Assembly (NCBI GenBank): GCA_946902985.2
Contig: OX336389.2
Location: forward strand, 1,011,499,441-1,011,563,440
Direction: 5' to 3'
DNA length: 64,000 nucleotides
Origin: Meconema thalassinum
Taxonomy: Eukaryota; Arthropoda; Insecta; Orthoptera; Tettigoniidae
How positions within the stretch are numbered: position 1 is the first letter of the stretch; each line of letters begins with the position of its first letter. This document shows positions 31,680 through 41,688 of the stretch, piece after piece. Below the pieces are notes generated by a model. It had not been told where the DNA came from and made no database searches. It saw only the letters and a program-made list of their open reading frames with translations. The position numbers and the translations under genes were made by a program.

Positions 31680-32326
31680 AACATCATCATGGCCATCACA
31701 CCCATAACTCATCCCGTTTTCCAAAATATCTGAAATATGACAAAACATAGGCTAAACCCAAAAACTTGCGTAGGTTTTCACCTAGAGACTTGAAATTTAT
31801 GGTGCGGGTAGAGGGGTGTAAATACCAACCATTCATGTCAAACAAACGTTTTTTGTCAACTTCACCGTTTCCAAAATAGTGACAATTTCAAAAACAAACA
31901 TTTTCATTTTTTTTAATATACCAACACACATTCTTAGCAAAGAGGACGTCATCCCAATGCCAACAACTCCTCATTCGTTGAAATCCCATCATGCGTTCGC
32001 GAATTATCGGCAATGTTCGCGAGAAAGTTGGCTATCTTTTTTTTTGTTCTACACACTTGAAACTTGCTGTCTGCCTAGAGGGCCTAGGGACCCATCATTA
32101 ACGTCAAACAAACTTTTTTCCAACATTCACCATTTCCAAAATAGCGCCAATTTCAAAAACAACAATTTAAAATAATAAAAATACCAACAAACATTCTTAG
32201 CAAAGAGAACGTCACCCCAACGCCAACAACACCTCGTTCGTTAAAATACGATCATGCGTTCGGGAGATATCGGCAAAGTTCGTAGGAAAGTAGGCTGGGA
32301 AGTAGAACTGTCCCCATCCCGCTCCT
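31680..32326 (-). repeat. Polinton right terminal inverted repeat
   Basis: The reverse complement matches 12860-13380 and starts aggagcgggatggggacag. It contains two successive copies of a block with cgaacgcatgat...ttctttgctaagaatg (about 31870-32100 and 32160-32330), one more than the left TIR, so the two TIRs have diverged by tandem gain or loss. Confidence 0.8.
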
Positions 32327-32398
32327 AAAGACCTTCAACGGAAGGACGCCCGCACCACCGGACACAACGCCTCCTTCATGTGGGTAAAATGGTGCATA

Positions 32399-33117
32399 CA
32401 GGGTCTTTCATATAAAATAAGAGCGCCAAGCGACGGCTTTGTTAACCGCAGCTGCAGTCACCTTGGCCGAGTTTGTGGCGCTCCACGGCCCCCTGCTGTC
32501 GTATTGAAAGCGCCCGCATAGTACATACGAGGGCTGATTTTTTTCAAGTTCCGATGGACTGTATAAAAATAACAGATTGACATTACCAAACTCGACCTTG
32601 CAATAAGCGTGCAGGTGCTCAGTCGCCAGTCTAAACCTCAAGTGATAACATGGTGAGACAGTTATCATTGCAACATCGTATTTTTTATGTAAAACTTATT
32701 TTAAGTACGAGTCGGCTGGGCGGGTACGTGATGCATTTGTTCAGCAATTTCCTGATGAAGTGCCACCTTCACTAGCACAGATTCACGTAATTGGAAATAA
32801 TTTTGACACTACTGGCTCGGTCCTCAATAAAAAAAACATGCCCGCACACGAACAGATGACATTGGCGAGAATCTTGAACGTTCTCCGAATAAATCACTCA
32901 CAAAATTAGCACAAGTAGGGGTTTCGGTTTCATCAACAATAACTAACTAAAGTAAGATTTCAGCATTGTACACACGCTAGCAAGGCCGTTGCATCATATA
33001 GGATTGTACACACGCTTAAACAGGGGGCCTTGGCGCGCCACAAGCTCGGCCAAGGTGACCGCAGCTGCGGCTAACAAAGCCGTCGCTTAGCGCTCTTATT
33101 TTATATGAAAGACCCTG
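32399..33117 (+). mobile_element. Deleted mariner-type element with ~80-bp TIRs
   Basis: The ends cagggtctttcatataaaat (32399 onward) and its inverted copy (ending 33117) match over about 80 bp with few changes. TA flanks both sides (32397-32398, 33118-33119). Inside, from about 32650, the plus strand reads MVRQLSLQHRIFYVKL followed in shifting frames by a helix-turn-helix-like stretch, the N-terminal domain of DUF4817-type mariner transposases. The catalytic part is gone. A fragment of the aacaataactaactaa repeat lies at 32935. Confidence 0.78.
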
Positions 33118-33351
33118 TATCTCAACAGTTATTTGTTTCCGGACATATGCTTATAGGAACATTTCTTCTCGTTTTGACCAATCCCAATCCCTGCTCCAAT
33201 ATCGGACACTATTTTTTAAATACCCTGTATGTACATATATTACACGATCCTCTCTTACTGTTACTTACATTCACTCGTCTCGTTCATCAAATCATGTTCT
33301 TAAATTCCCACTAACTTGGGTCTAATCCAGTATTATGTCATGTCTGGGATA
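33118..33351. other. Right end of the split mariner element and short spacer
   Basis: 33118-33227 is the right TIR of the mariner element described at 12096. 33230-33351 is unassigned. Confidence 0.5.
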
Positions 33352-33457
33352 TACACTGGCATAGCTACCAGAGCGCCATCTGTGTCTACCATTTAATAGG
33401 GAAAGCTCACAGCCATACGGCAGATTGTGGTGTGAACGTGTGAAGCAAGCAGGTACA

Positions 33458-33897
33458 ATGCCACTGAGACGCACTCGTGCTTCCTCCAGCCAACTGAGCG
33501 AGTTTAAAAGGGGTCAAATAGTGGCCTTCCGAGTGGCGGGATGGTCCTTTCTGAGAATTGCCACACAAGTTGGGCGTGCTGTATCGTTGTGCAACGATGC
33601 TGGTATCAGTGGTCACGTGAACATTCTCACACGCGTAGACGAGATTCTGGACGTCCACGCAGCACAGACGTCCGCCACGATCGTCGTATTGTAAGGGAGC
33701 AGTGGCAGATCGTACAGATACCACAGCACAGATACGAGGGCTTGTGATCCCGGAAGAGTCAACACGTACTTTTGCGAACCGGTTACTAGCAGTGGGACTA
33801 CGGGCACGCACACCTCTAGCCTGTCTTCCACTCACGCCACATCATCGACGTGCACGGCTCGACTGGTGCCGTTAGAGGATGACTTGGAAGATGGAAT
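33458..33897 (+). pseudogene. Tc1 transposase, N-terminal half
   Basis: MPLRRTRASSSQLSEFKRGQ begins a paired-like helix-turn-helix region (VAFRVAGWSFLRIATQVG). A frame change near 33590-33620 follows, then a region with RARTPLACLPLTPHHRRARL that leads to the first catalytic block. The reading frame ends at the LTR insertion; the next codons are found at 41689. Confidence 0.75.
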
Positions 33898-35344
33898 TGT
33901 AACGTATTTTTCGTGGGGTTTTATGCAACTGGCATAAGTCAGTAGGAAGCCATTCTATATTTATTTACGCGGCAAATTGTTCAGCCAAGATAATTTTTCA
34001 TGTTAATTTATTATTATTATTATTAATTTATTATAATTATTATTAAGGTATTTTCGGAGCATTTTATAAAAATTATTAGCATTCAGATAGGTTTTCTATG
34101 TCTTAGAAAACGCTATCAAGCAAATTATTACGAACGACGATATCATAGAAAATTATCTGATTACGGAATTTTACGGAGTTTTTGTCAGTTAGGGTATTTG
34201 AGAGAGATGACTCACTGGGATTTCAAGTACACGCTGAATCTTGTCGAGGAGCATGACGCAATCTTGGGTCGCAAGGTCTAGAAAAGGCGAATTGTGGAAA
34301 CGGAAATCGACTTCTCCCTCCCGCGGAGTGTAATGAGGAAGGAGTGGGGATCTAGCGCGTAGGGTGCAGCCAATCAGTGGCGACGACGTAAGCTAGATGT
34401 CGGTACCATGGTGGGGGAGCCAACAGGTGCATATATCGTTCGACGCGCCGTGAAACAAGAACAATCTGTGTAGTTCTTGCCGAGTGTGGATATACGCGGG
34501 AATCGCTCCGATGTTCCGTGGAAGAGGACTATCTGTGAAATACTTGAGGTGTACGGTTGCAAGTGCGTGTCGCTCCGATGTTCAGTGGAGTTAGCGACGA
34601 ACTTTTGTAAAACTTGGTTGTACGAGTGTTTGGGTCCGAGGTACGGACCATAGAATTATCTAATCTACCAGAATATCATCAAATTCCGACGGAGATGACG
34701 ACGTCCAGGAGACTGTGGGAAGCTCACAACATCATCAAGAACGAGGGAAATGCTTTGGCAATTTCCAGTGGTAAGCGCCAATGACGCAGAAATACGCAAT
34801 CTCTCATTTTCTTTGTTCTACATTTCATATTTCAGTAACTTCATAGCTTGGAAATAAGAGTAAAATCAATTTATCAGACTCCGTTTTCACGTAATTTTCT
34901 ATCGGTAATATTCAAATCACAACGCTCCAATTTAAATTTTATACTTATTATTATTAATTTTGCTATTCTTGTTTTATATAATAAATTCATTTCTTTTACA
35001 ATGCAATCTTTGTTTTCAGTAGGTAGCATTAGATATAGACCAATTCCTTCTCCTGATACAATTGTTTGTTGGGTTAATGATCAAATCATACCACGATCTG
35101 AGTGAATAGAGTCTTGAAGGTGTTCTGCCAGAGCTAGACGTTGTTAAATACAAATTTAGATTTCAACATTGCGTTGAGGTCTTGGCGCCCATTAAAACAA
35201 CATAGCTTAGGCAAAGGTAAACAGTTACATTTCTCACCCAACAGTTAGGAGCTAGCAAAACGTCTCATTTGTACGCTCAACGTGGAGCAAAGTAAATAAC
35301 GTTTCACTTGTCGCTACCAACATGGGGCACTAATAACCATTACA
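33898..35344 (+). repeat. Gypsy-1 5' LTR
   Basis: 1,447 bp, TG...CA ends, with an (att)n tract near 34010-34030. Open frames within it (34374-34562, 34848-35105) recur in the other LTR and carry no domain, so they are not called as genes. Confidence 0.9.
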
Positions 35345-35346
35345 TT

Positions 35347-35364
35347 TGGCGCCCAACGTGGGGC
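35347..35364 (+). other. Gypsy-1 primer binding site (tRNA-Lys type)
   Basis: tggcgcccaacgtggggc, two bases after the LTR, matches 18 nt complementary to the 3' end of insect tRNA-Lys (CTT) as I recall it. Confidence 0.7.
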
Positions 35365-35455
35365 TGAAAACCTAATAACATTTGTGGAAGGAGAAGGGTA
35401 TATATTTCTGTGCCTGTATTTTGGGGGTTATTTGTCTGTATCAGTGTATATCATT

Positions 35456-37504
35456 ATGGGGGATGAGAAAGAAAGACAGATGAGGTTACGTAGTGGTCAT
35501 CAACGGGAGAGTGATGATACGAGCAGTATGTCGAGTGATGGTAGTACCGGGGTAGCGGAGGTAAATCCCGATACTGAAACAGGGAGTGTAGGCGGCCAAC
35601 CAGAATTAAAAACTTTACTTCTCGAGTTTATGTATCAGAACAAAGTTAGTAGTGATGCCTTAAATGCAAAGTTAGAACAGAATAACGCTAAATTAGAACA
35701 AAACAGTAGGGAAAATAAAGAAAGTACAGAAGCTTTAAATGCAAAGTTAGAACAGAATAACGCTAAACTAGAACAAAACAGTAGGGAAAATAAAGAAAGT
35801 ACAGAAGCTTTAAATGCAAAGTTAGAACAGAATAACGCTAAACTAGAACAAAACAGTAGGGAAAATAAAGAAAGTACAGAAGCTTTAAATGCAAAGTTAG
35901 AACAGAATAACGCTAAACTAGAACAAAACAGTAGGGAAAATAAAGAAAGTACAGAAGCTTTAAATGCAAAATTAGAACAGAATAACGCTAAACTAGAACA
36001 AAACAGTAGGGAAAATAAAGAGAGTAATAGGGAATTGAGCGATAGTTTAAACGCCAGATTAGAACAAAACAGTAGGGAAATGAGTGACAAATTCGAACTG
36101 ATTAGAGGTGAGATCCGGGGGGTGATGGAAGAAAAGGCTAAAGAGATTATTGCAGATGTAGACAGAAAATTAGGAAAAGTACAGGAGGAGTTGGAAATTA
36201 GAATCAGTACACAGGCTGAAAATTTAAAAGAACTAGTGCAACTGGAAACACAGCAGGTCAAAAAGCAATTGGGGGGAGAAATTGACAAAATTCAGGTAGC
36301 TACTAAAGAGGTTAAGGAACAGCTGGGGGGTAGAATTGAGAAAGTCCACTCACAAGTAGTTGCAGAAGTAAATGATTTAAGAGAGAGTAATAGGGAAAGC
36401 ATTAGCAAGATTGAGGAGAAACAAGCAAAGCTATATGATAAAGTAGAAGAATCAGAAGGAAACATTAAATTAACAGTAAACAGTATTGAGAGGAAGGCTG
36501 AGGAGAAAATCGCAGAATTAGAATTAAAATTAAAAGCTAGGATCAGGCAAGGAAATAGTCAGAATAGGCCAGTTTTGGTGAATAGCACACACAGGGAGGT
36601 AGAACTGGGTAAGTTCAGCAATCGACAGGGGTGCCCAATGGAGTTCATGAACACTATAGAAAATAAATTCGGGGAGAGGTTGGAAAATGGTAGTATTGAG
36701 TGGTGCCAGGTAGTTGAAATTTTAGAACAAGTGTTTGTGGGGGAAACGAGGAATTGGTTTGCTGTCTACAGAGACAAGTTTACTGATATGAATGATTTTA
36801 AAATAAAATTCTGTGAAAAGTTCTGGAATGAGGTTATTCAGTCGCAGCATCGTGAGGGAGTAGTGTGTGGTAAATATAACCCTAAAGGAAGCTCCACCAT
36901 GACCGAATACTTTTTAGGGCAGGTATTAGTGTGTAAATATCTGGATGGCTTGAAGGAGGAAAGTGATGTGGTAAGGTTGCTACTTAGGCACTTTCCCTAT
37001 AGGATCAAGGAGGCTGCTTGTATCCAGAATGTAAAGACTATATCACAAGTAGAAAGTTTGTTAAGCACATTTGATGCACTAGGGAGAGGGGGTTATGAGG
37101 ACAATTTCAATAGGAACCAGGGTAATAATAATAATAGACCTAATGAAGCCAGGCATCAGGAAGTTCAAGGGAACGGTGGCGAAGGGGCCAATGCTCAAAA
37201 TAGAAATAATAATAATCAGCTAAATCAGAACAGAGGAAATGGCTATGGTAATCAGTATCAAGGGAGGAACAATGATTACAGGGGAAATCAAGGGAGAAAC
37301 AATGATTTCAGGGGAAATCAAGGGAGAAATTATAATGACAATAATTACAACCAGAATAGGGGTCAAGGAAGAGGACAGCCTAGTGGTAGTAATATACAGC
37401 CAAACAATGACAACACAACTCAGAACAACCAGACCAGTGCAGTAGTAACTAGTACTACGGCCAGCTGTAGCGGTTCTTTAAACGCGAACCAGGCTGCGAA
37501 GTAA
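35456..37504 (+). CDS. Gypsy-1 Gag with tandem coiled-coil repeats, intact
   Basis: The structural protein of the retrotransposon particle, 682 aa from ATG 35456 (MGDEKERQ); an upstream ATG at 35384 would add a hydrophobic leader and is less likely. Residues about 70-190 hold four full and one partial copy of a 25-residue unit (NAKLEQNNAKLEQNSREN...; DNA unit 75 bp, starts 35663, 35738, 35813, 35888, 35963). A long charged coiled coil follows to about residue 370. The capsid-like region contains CPMEFMNTIENKF, WCQVVEILEQVFVGETRNWF and MTEYFLGQVL. The C-terminus is Asn/Gly/Arg-rich (NNDYRGNQGRNNDFRGNQGR) with no CCHC zinc knuckle. It ends TAA at 37502. Confidence 0.85.
   Translation: MGDEKERQMRLRSGHQRESDDTSSMSSDGSTGVAEVNPDTETGSVGGQPELKTLLLEFMYQNKVSSDALNAKLEQNNAKLEQNSRENKESTEALNAKLEQNNAKLEQNSRENKESTEALNAKLEQNNAKLEQNSRENKESTEALNAKLEQNNAKLEQNSRENKESTEALNAKLEQNNAKLEQNSRENKESNRELSDSLNARLEQNSREMSDKFELIRGEIRGVMEEKAKEIIADVDRKLGKVQEELEIRISTQAENLKELVQLETQQVKKQLGGEIDKIQVATKEVKEQLGGRIEKVHSQVVAEVNDLRESNRESISKIEEKQAKLYDKVEESEGNIKLTVNSIERKAEEKIAELELKLKARIRQGNSQNRPVLVNSTHREVELGKFSNRQGCPMEFMNTIENKFGERLENGSIEWCQVVEILEQVFVGETRNWFAVYRDKFTDMNDFKIKFCEKFWNEVIQSQHREGVVCGKYNPKGSSTMTEYFLGQVLVCKYLDGLKEESDVVRLLLRHFPYRIKEAACIQNVKTISQVESLLSTFDALGRGGYEDNFNRNQGNNNNRPNEARHQEVQGNGGEGANAQNRNNNNQLNQNRGNGYGNQYQGRNNDYRGNQGRNNDFRGNQGRNYNDNNYNQNRGQGRGQPSGSNIQPNNDNTTQNNQTSAVVTSTTASCSGSLNANQAAK
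37477..37483 (+). promoter_or_regulatory. -1 ribosomal frameshift heptamer TTTAAAC
   Basis: In the gag frame the codons read tc-T TTA AAC, the canonical X-XXY-YYZ slippery arrangement. It is 19 nt before the gag stop, and the pol frame is exactly -1 relative to gag and open from just upstream of here. A downstream structure was not computed. Confidence 0.75.
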
Positions 37505-38949
37505 GGTCAGAATCTCTGTCTGTAGCATGCCCTGTCCATACAATTATACAGGAACCCTATGACCTAAATGTAAGAAATGAATTATTACATGAACTAAATG
37601 ATGAAGGTATTATTCAGGAAGTGGTTAGTAAGAGCCCCATAGTTAAATTTAACGTGTCTGAGGCGTACACAGATGTTTTAATTGATAGTGGTTGTATGAA
37701 GAGTTGCATAAGTAGTGCATTTTATGATAAAATGAAAGGAACTGGAGTAAATTTTGAGGAGATGCCAATTAAAAGCACTTTTGTTATCACAGCTGTTGGG
37801 AAGAGGTCTAAAGTAATTTCTAAGCAAGTTTTAGTAGACATTAAAATTAATAATCATGTAGAGAAGCAGATTTGCCTTGTAATTCCAAATTTAGTATTCA
37901 GTGTTATCTTGGGTTCAGAGTGGCTAAGTAGAGTGTCTGGTAACTTATGTTATGATGTAGGGAGTTTGAAATTTAAATGGGGAGATTCTGAAGTAGAAGT
38001 AGCGTTCAATGACCATATTCAGAGGAGTAGTATTGTAGGTGTGATTTGTACTTTAAATGAGATATCGCCAGCCGTAGAGCGGGGTTCTCCATGTTTTGTG
38101 GGCAGTGTGATTACGAACGGAAGTCTAGAGGACTCGTTACGTGAGGCTGCATTTCAGGGAAATATAGAGGATGAACAGTGTGTTCGGCTCTATGATGTGT
38201 TATTGTGTAATAGGAGAGTTTTTGACGATCGCATTGGTATGGCCAATTGCTATACACATTCATTGAACGTTATTGATAGGTCAGTATTCACAGGACATAG
38301 ATATCCTGTACCTTTCGCTTATCAGAGTGCAGTTGAGGCACAAATTAATCAGATGCTTGAAGATGGGATTATTGAGCACTCTAACAGTCCATATGTTAAT
38401 TCTTTGATCACGGTACCCTAGACCGACGGCACTGTTCGTATTTGTTTAGACGCTCGTTTGGTTAACAGTAGAATTAGTTCAGATCAGCTGAAATCTATGC
38501 CAATAGAGGAATTAATGCAAACATTTGAGGGGAAGAAGTATTTCACTTGTGTAGATTTGAGTTCCAGTTTTTGGCAAGTGCCACTTATGTACGAAGATAG
38601 ACCATTTACAGCTTTTAGTCATAAATATAACCTTTATCAATTTTGTAGAACACCTTATGGGTTAAAGAGTAGTTCAGCAGCTTTAATTAGGGCTTTAAAC
38701 ATCGCATTAGGGGATGACACAGGAGAGTTTGTAACCATTTACATTGATGATATGGTAATTAGTTCACGCAGTTTTGAGGAGCATCTATGTCATTTAAATA
38801 TAGTTTTTCAGAAGTTAGATCAGGCAGGGTTCACTTTGAAGCTGTCTAAGTCGTCATTCTGCCAGTCGGAAGTGACATTTTTAGGTCATCGAGTGTCAAG
38901 TAGAGGTGTTACACCAGAGGAAAGTAGGGTTAGCATGTGTGGACAGTAG
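37484..38949 (+). pseudogene. Gypsy-1 Pol: protease and reverse transcriptase, one nonsense codon, truncated
   Basis: Read in the -1 frame after the slippery site. Protease: LIDSGCMKSCIS (active-site DSG) and VILGSEWLS, about 37680-37930. RT: an N-terminal block ...YPVPFAYQSAVEAQINQMLEDG, then TAG at 38419-38421 where the family has a Lys before DGT; the same frame resumes with VRICLDARLVN, FTCVDLSSSFWQVPL, FCRTPYGLKSS and the catalytic YIDDMVISS (about 38740). It ends in VTFLGHRVSSRGVTPEE, then TAG at 38947. RNase H and most of integrase are deleted downstream. Confidence 0.85.
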
Positions 38950-39012
38950 CAACAGGGCATCGTTACAGACACTGAGAAATATGCTAGGTAGAGCAACGTG
39001 ATGACGTTCATT

Positions 39013-39168
39013 TAAAGGGAGCCACTTGCAAGGTTGGAAGCAGGTGACGCAGAAACATTTATAGTTTCCAAACGTATTGGAAAAACAGCATATGCGCTGG
39101 AGAATAGTAAGGGAAACAGATTATACGGGACGTATAATATACATAGTCTACGAAAATATGTGTCATAA
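39013..39168 (+). pseudogene. Gypsy-1 integrase C-terminal tail
   Basis: In the same frame as pol the sequence LARLEAGDAETFIVSKRIGK continues TAYALENSKGNRLYGTYN and ends SLRKYVS, TAA. It resembles the C-terminal domain after the integrase core. The jump from RT (38940) to here marks a deletion of roughly 2 kb relative to a full pol. Confidence 0.65.
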
Positions 39169-40238
39169 AGTGAGTGTGTTTAGCTGGCGAGCCAGCCTAT
39201 CAAATGAGTAAGTGTGGTGTCTGGTGCGTGGAAGGACTGGTCTTAAGGCAGGCGTATCAGAAGTCACACAGGGGGGTAGTATGTAAGTAAATGAGAGTTT
39301 TTAAGGTACAGGGAAATATGACGGGATTGTCGGATGCTGTTGAGCACTAAATTGTCTCGATGCACCAAGGCCATTTTGGCAGCGCTGATGGGTTCCCATT
39401 TATCTCCAAGAGATGGGGGAGCGCTTGAATAGGGCTTGTTAGCTTAAGGCGTCCACGAGATAAAAGATGGGCCATCAGAATGCGAGACAGTCCTTCATGA
39501 AACTCATACATATCAGCACACGTGATTTCTGTTTACGGCCTCGCCATGTAAGATTTGTAAGTGTGTAATTTAAGATAATTTGTACAATGGTATTATGTGT
39601 GTGAGGAGAAATGGTCTGTGTTGAGAACTAGTATTAAGTAGAATATGGTTAACGGGAACTTAACAAGACAGGGCGATTACGGCACAGAAATATTTGGTGT
39701 TATATGTAATGCGCATTTACTGTTTTTTTTTTTCAGAAGTCAATATTCATTTAATCTACTTTAAAGAGAGATTAAGTATTATGGTCACGAGGCGCTGCCA
39801 CAGTAGTGTGATCGTGTGCTCAGTGATAAGTGGAATTAAATGTCACCATAAGGAGGGGACCTCCAGTGAAATTAGGGAGTTCTATGGTGATATAAATATA
39901 TCAGAACACCTTCAATGCGTGTGATATGACATCATAAATACATAGTGCTCACACATTAATTATGTCTATTTCTCCAACATAGAGGAATTTGAGCGGCGGA
40001 AATATCCGTGGAACACTATTCCATATGTAAAACATTGGACTGGTTGCAAAGTGCAATCCATAGTGACAACAAACTTTGACGCAAAGTGCGTGAAGAAAAA
40101 ATATGAGTGTATATATCTGTAATTTAGGGTGATTTCGTTTATGTAATATGTATTTCGGATGGGGTTTATTAACGTGTCTGGGATAATCGGATAATGGACC
40201 GTCGTCACGGTAAATCATCCGATGATCCGAGGCGAATA
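39169..40238. other. Gypsy-1 3' region without recognised gene
   Basis: No env-like frame is seen. A long pyrimidine tract followed by cag (39721-39736) resembles a splice acceptor. A purine run aaggaggggac lies at 39849-39859, but no polypurine tract adjoins the 3' LTR (the last bases are gatccgaggcgaata). A short inverted pair tgtcaccata / tatggtgata flanks 39840-39895. Confidence 0.5.
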
Positions 40239-41688
40239 TGTAACGTATTTTTCGTGGGGTTTTATGCAACTGGCATAAGTCAGTAGGAAGCCATTCTATA
40301 TTTATTTACGCGGCAAATTGTTCAGCCAAGATAATTTTTCATGTTAATTTATTATTATTATTATTATTAATTTATTATAATTATTATTAAGGTATTTTCG
40401 GAGCATTTTATAAAAATTATTAGCATTCAGATAGGTTTTCTATGTCTTAGAAAACGCTATGAAGCAAATTATTACGAACGACGATATCATAGAAAATTAT
40501 CTGATTACGGAATTTTACGGAGTTTTTGTCAGTTAGGGTATTTGAGAGAGATGACTCACTGGGATTTCAAGTACACGCTGAATCTTGTCGAGGAGCATGA
40601 CGCAATCTTGGGTCGCAAGGTCTAGAAAAGGCGAATTGTGGAAACGGAAATCGACTTCTCCCTCCCGCGGAGTGTAATGAGGAAGGAGTGGGGATCTAGC
40701 GCGTAGGGTGCAGCCAATCAGTGGCGACGACGTAAGCTAGATGTCGGTACCATGGTGGGGGAGCCAACAGGTGCATATATCGTTCGACGCGCCGTGAAAC
40801 AAGAACAATCTGTGTAGTTCTTGCCGAGTGTGGATATACGCGGGAATCGCTCCGATGTTCCGTGGAAGAGGACTATCTGTGAAATACTTGAGGTGTACGG
40901 TTGCAAGTGCGTGTCGCTCCGATGTTCAGTGGAGTTAGCGACGAACTTTTGTAAAACTTGGTTGTACGAGTGTTTGGGTCCGAGGTACGGACCATAGAAT
41001 TATCTAATCTACCAGAATATCATCAAATTCCGACGGAGATGACGACGTCCAGGAGACTGTGGGAAGCTCACAACATCTTCAAGAACGAGGGAAATGCTTT
41101 GGCAATTTCCAGTGGTAAGCGCCAATGACGCAGAAATACGCAATCTCTCATTTTCTTTGTTCTACATTTCATATTTCAGTAACTTCATAGCTTGGAAATA
41201 AGAGTAAAATCAATTTATCAGACTCCGTTTTCACGTAATTTTCTATCGGTAATATTCAAATCACAACGCTCCAATTTAAATTTTATACTTATTATTATTA
41301 ATTTTGCTATTCTTGTTTTATATAATAAATTCATTTCTTTTACAATGCAATCTTTGCTTTCAGTAGGTAGCATTAGATATAGACCAATTCCTTCTCCTGA
41401 TACAATTGTTTGTTGGGTTAATGATCAAATCATACCACGATCTGAGTGAATAGAGTCTTGAAGGTGTTCTGCCAGAGCTAGACGTTGTTAAATACAAATT
41501 TAGATTTCAACATTGCGTTGAGGTCTTGGCGCCCATTAAAACAACATAGCTTAGGCAAAGGTAAACAGTTACATTTCTCACCCAACAGTTAGGAGCTAGC
41601 AAAACGTCTCATTTGTACGCTCAACGTGGAGCAAAGTAAATAACGTTTCACTTGTCGCTACCAACATGGGGCACTAATAACCATTACA
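40239..41688 (+). repeat. Gypsy-1 3' LTR
   Basis: 1,450 bp. It is identical to the 5' LTR except for three substitutions noted by eye and one extra ATT in the microsatellite. Confidence 0.9.

Larger units (their letters stand above)
12860..32326. mobile_element. Polinton/Maverick (adintovirus-like) element, 19.5 kb, decayed but nearly complete
   Basis: The element begins 5'-AG and ends CT-3', as Polintons do. It has terminal inverted repeats of about 0.5-0.65 kb and is flanked by 6-bp sequences aaaaac (12854-12859) and aaagac (32327-32332), five of six identical. It contains the Polinton core set: rve integrase, FtsK/HerA-type packaging ATPase, adenain-type protease, penton, hexon and protein-primed PolB. 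It also has pX-like, PLA2-like and BIR proteins. The layout is left-end minus genes, central plus-strand capsid genes, then minus-strand genes ending with PolB. Nearly every gene is broken by stops or indels, so it is an old endogenous copy. Confidence 0.85.
12096..33227 (-). mobile_element. Decayed mariner-type element split by a Polinton
   Basis: About 110 bp at the left end (12096-12205) match the reverse complement of 33118-33227, including a shared block gtgtccgatatt and later aaaacgagaagaaatgttcc. TA dinucleotides flank both ends (12094-12095, 33228-33229). Minus-strand transposase remnants lie at 12444-12835. Between the ends sit a 19.5 kb Polinton (12860-32326) and a 719-bp TIR element (32399-33117). 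Removing these leaves a little under 1 kb, so the mariner copy is itself heavily deleted. The nested reading rests on the TIR match and the positions of the inserts. Confidence 0.58.
33898..41688 (+). mobile_element. Ty3/gypsy LTR retrotransposon 1, internally deleted, young LTRs
   Basis: LTRs at 33898-35344 and 40239-41688 begin TGTAACG and end ATTACA. A 4-bp duplication GAAT flanks the element (33894-33897, 41689-41692). By eye the LTRs differ by three substitutions and one 3-bp ATT indel, so the insertion is recent. The interior holds a tRNA-Lys-type primer site, gag, a -1 frameshift site, protease-RT, and only the tail of integrase. RNase H and the integrase core are missing, so it could move only with help. 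Confidence 0.9.

Noticed and set aside
34374..35105. Open frames inside gypsy-1 LTR
   Set aside because: They recur identically in the 3' LTR because the LTRs are near identical; no domain.
35635..36288. 217-aa minus-strand frame
   Set aside because: Antisense shadow of the Gag tandem repeats (Ser/Leu/Phe repeats mirror the coding strand).
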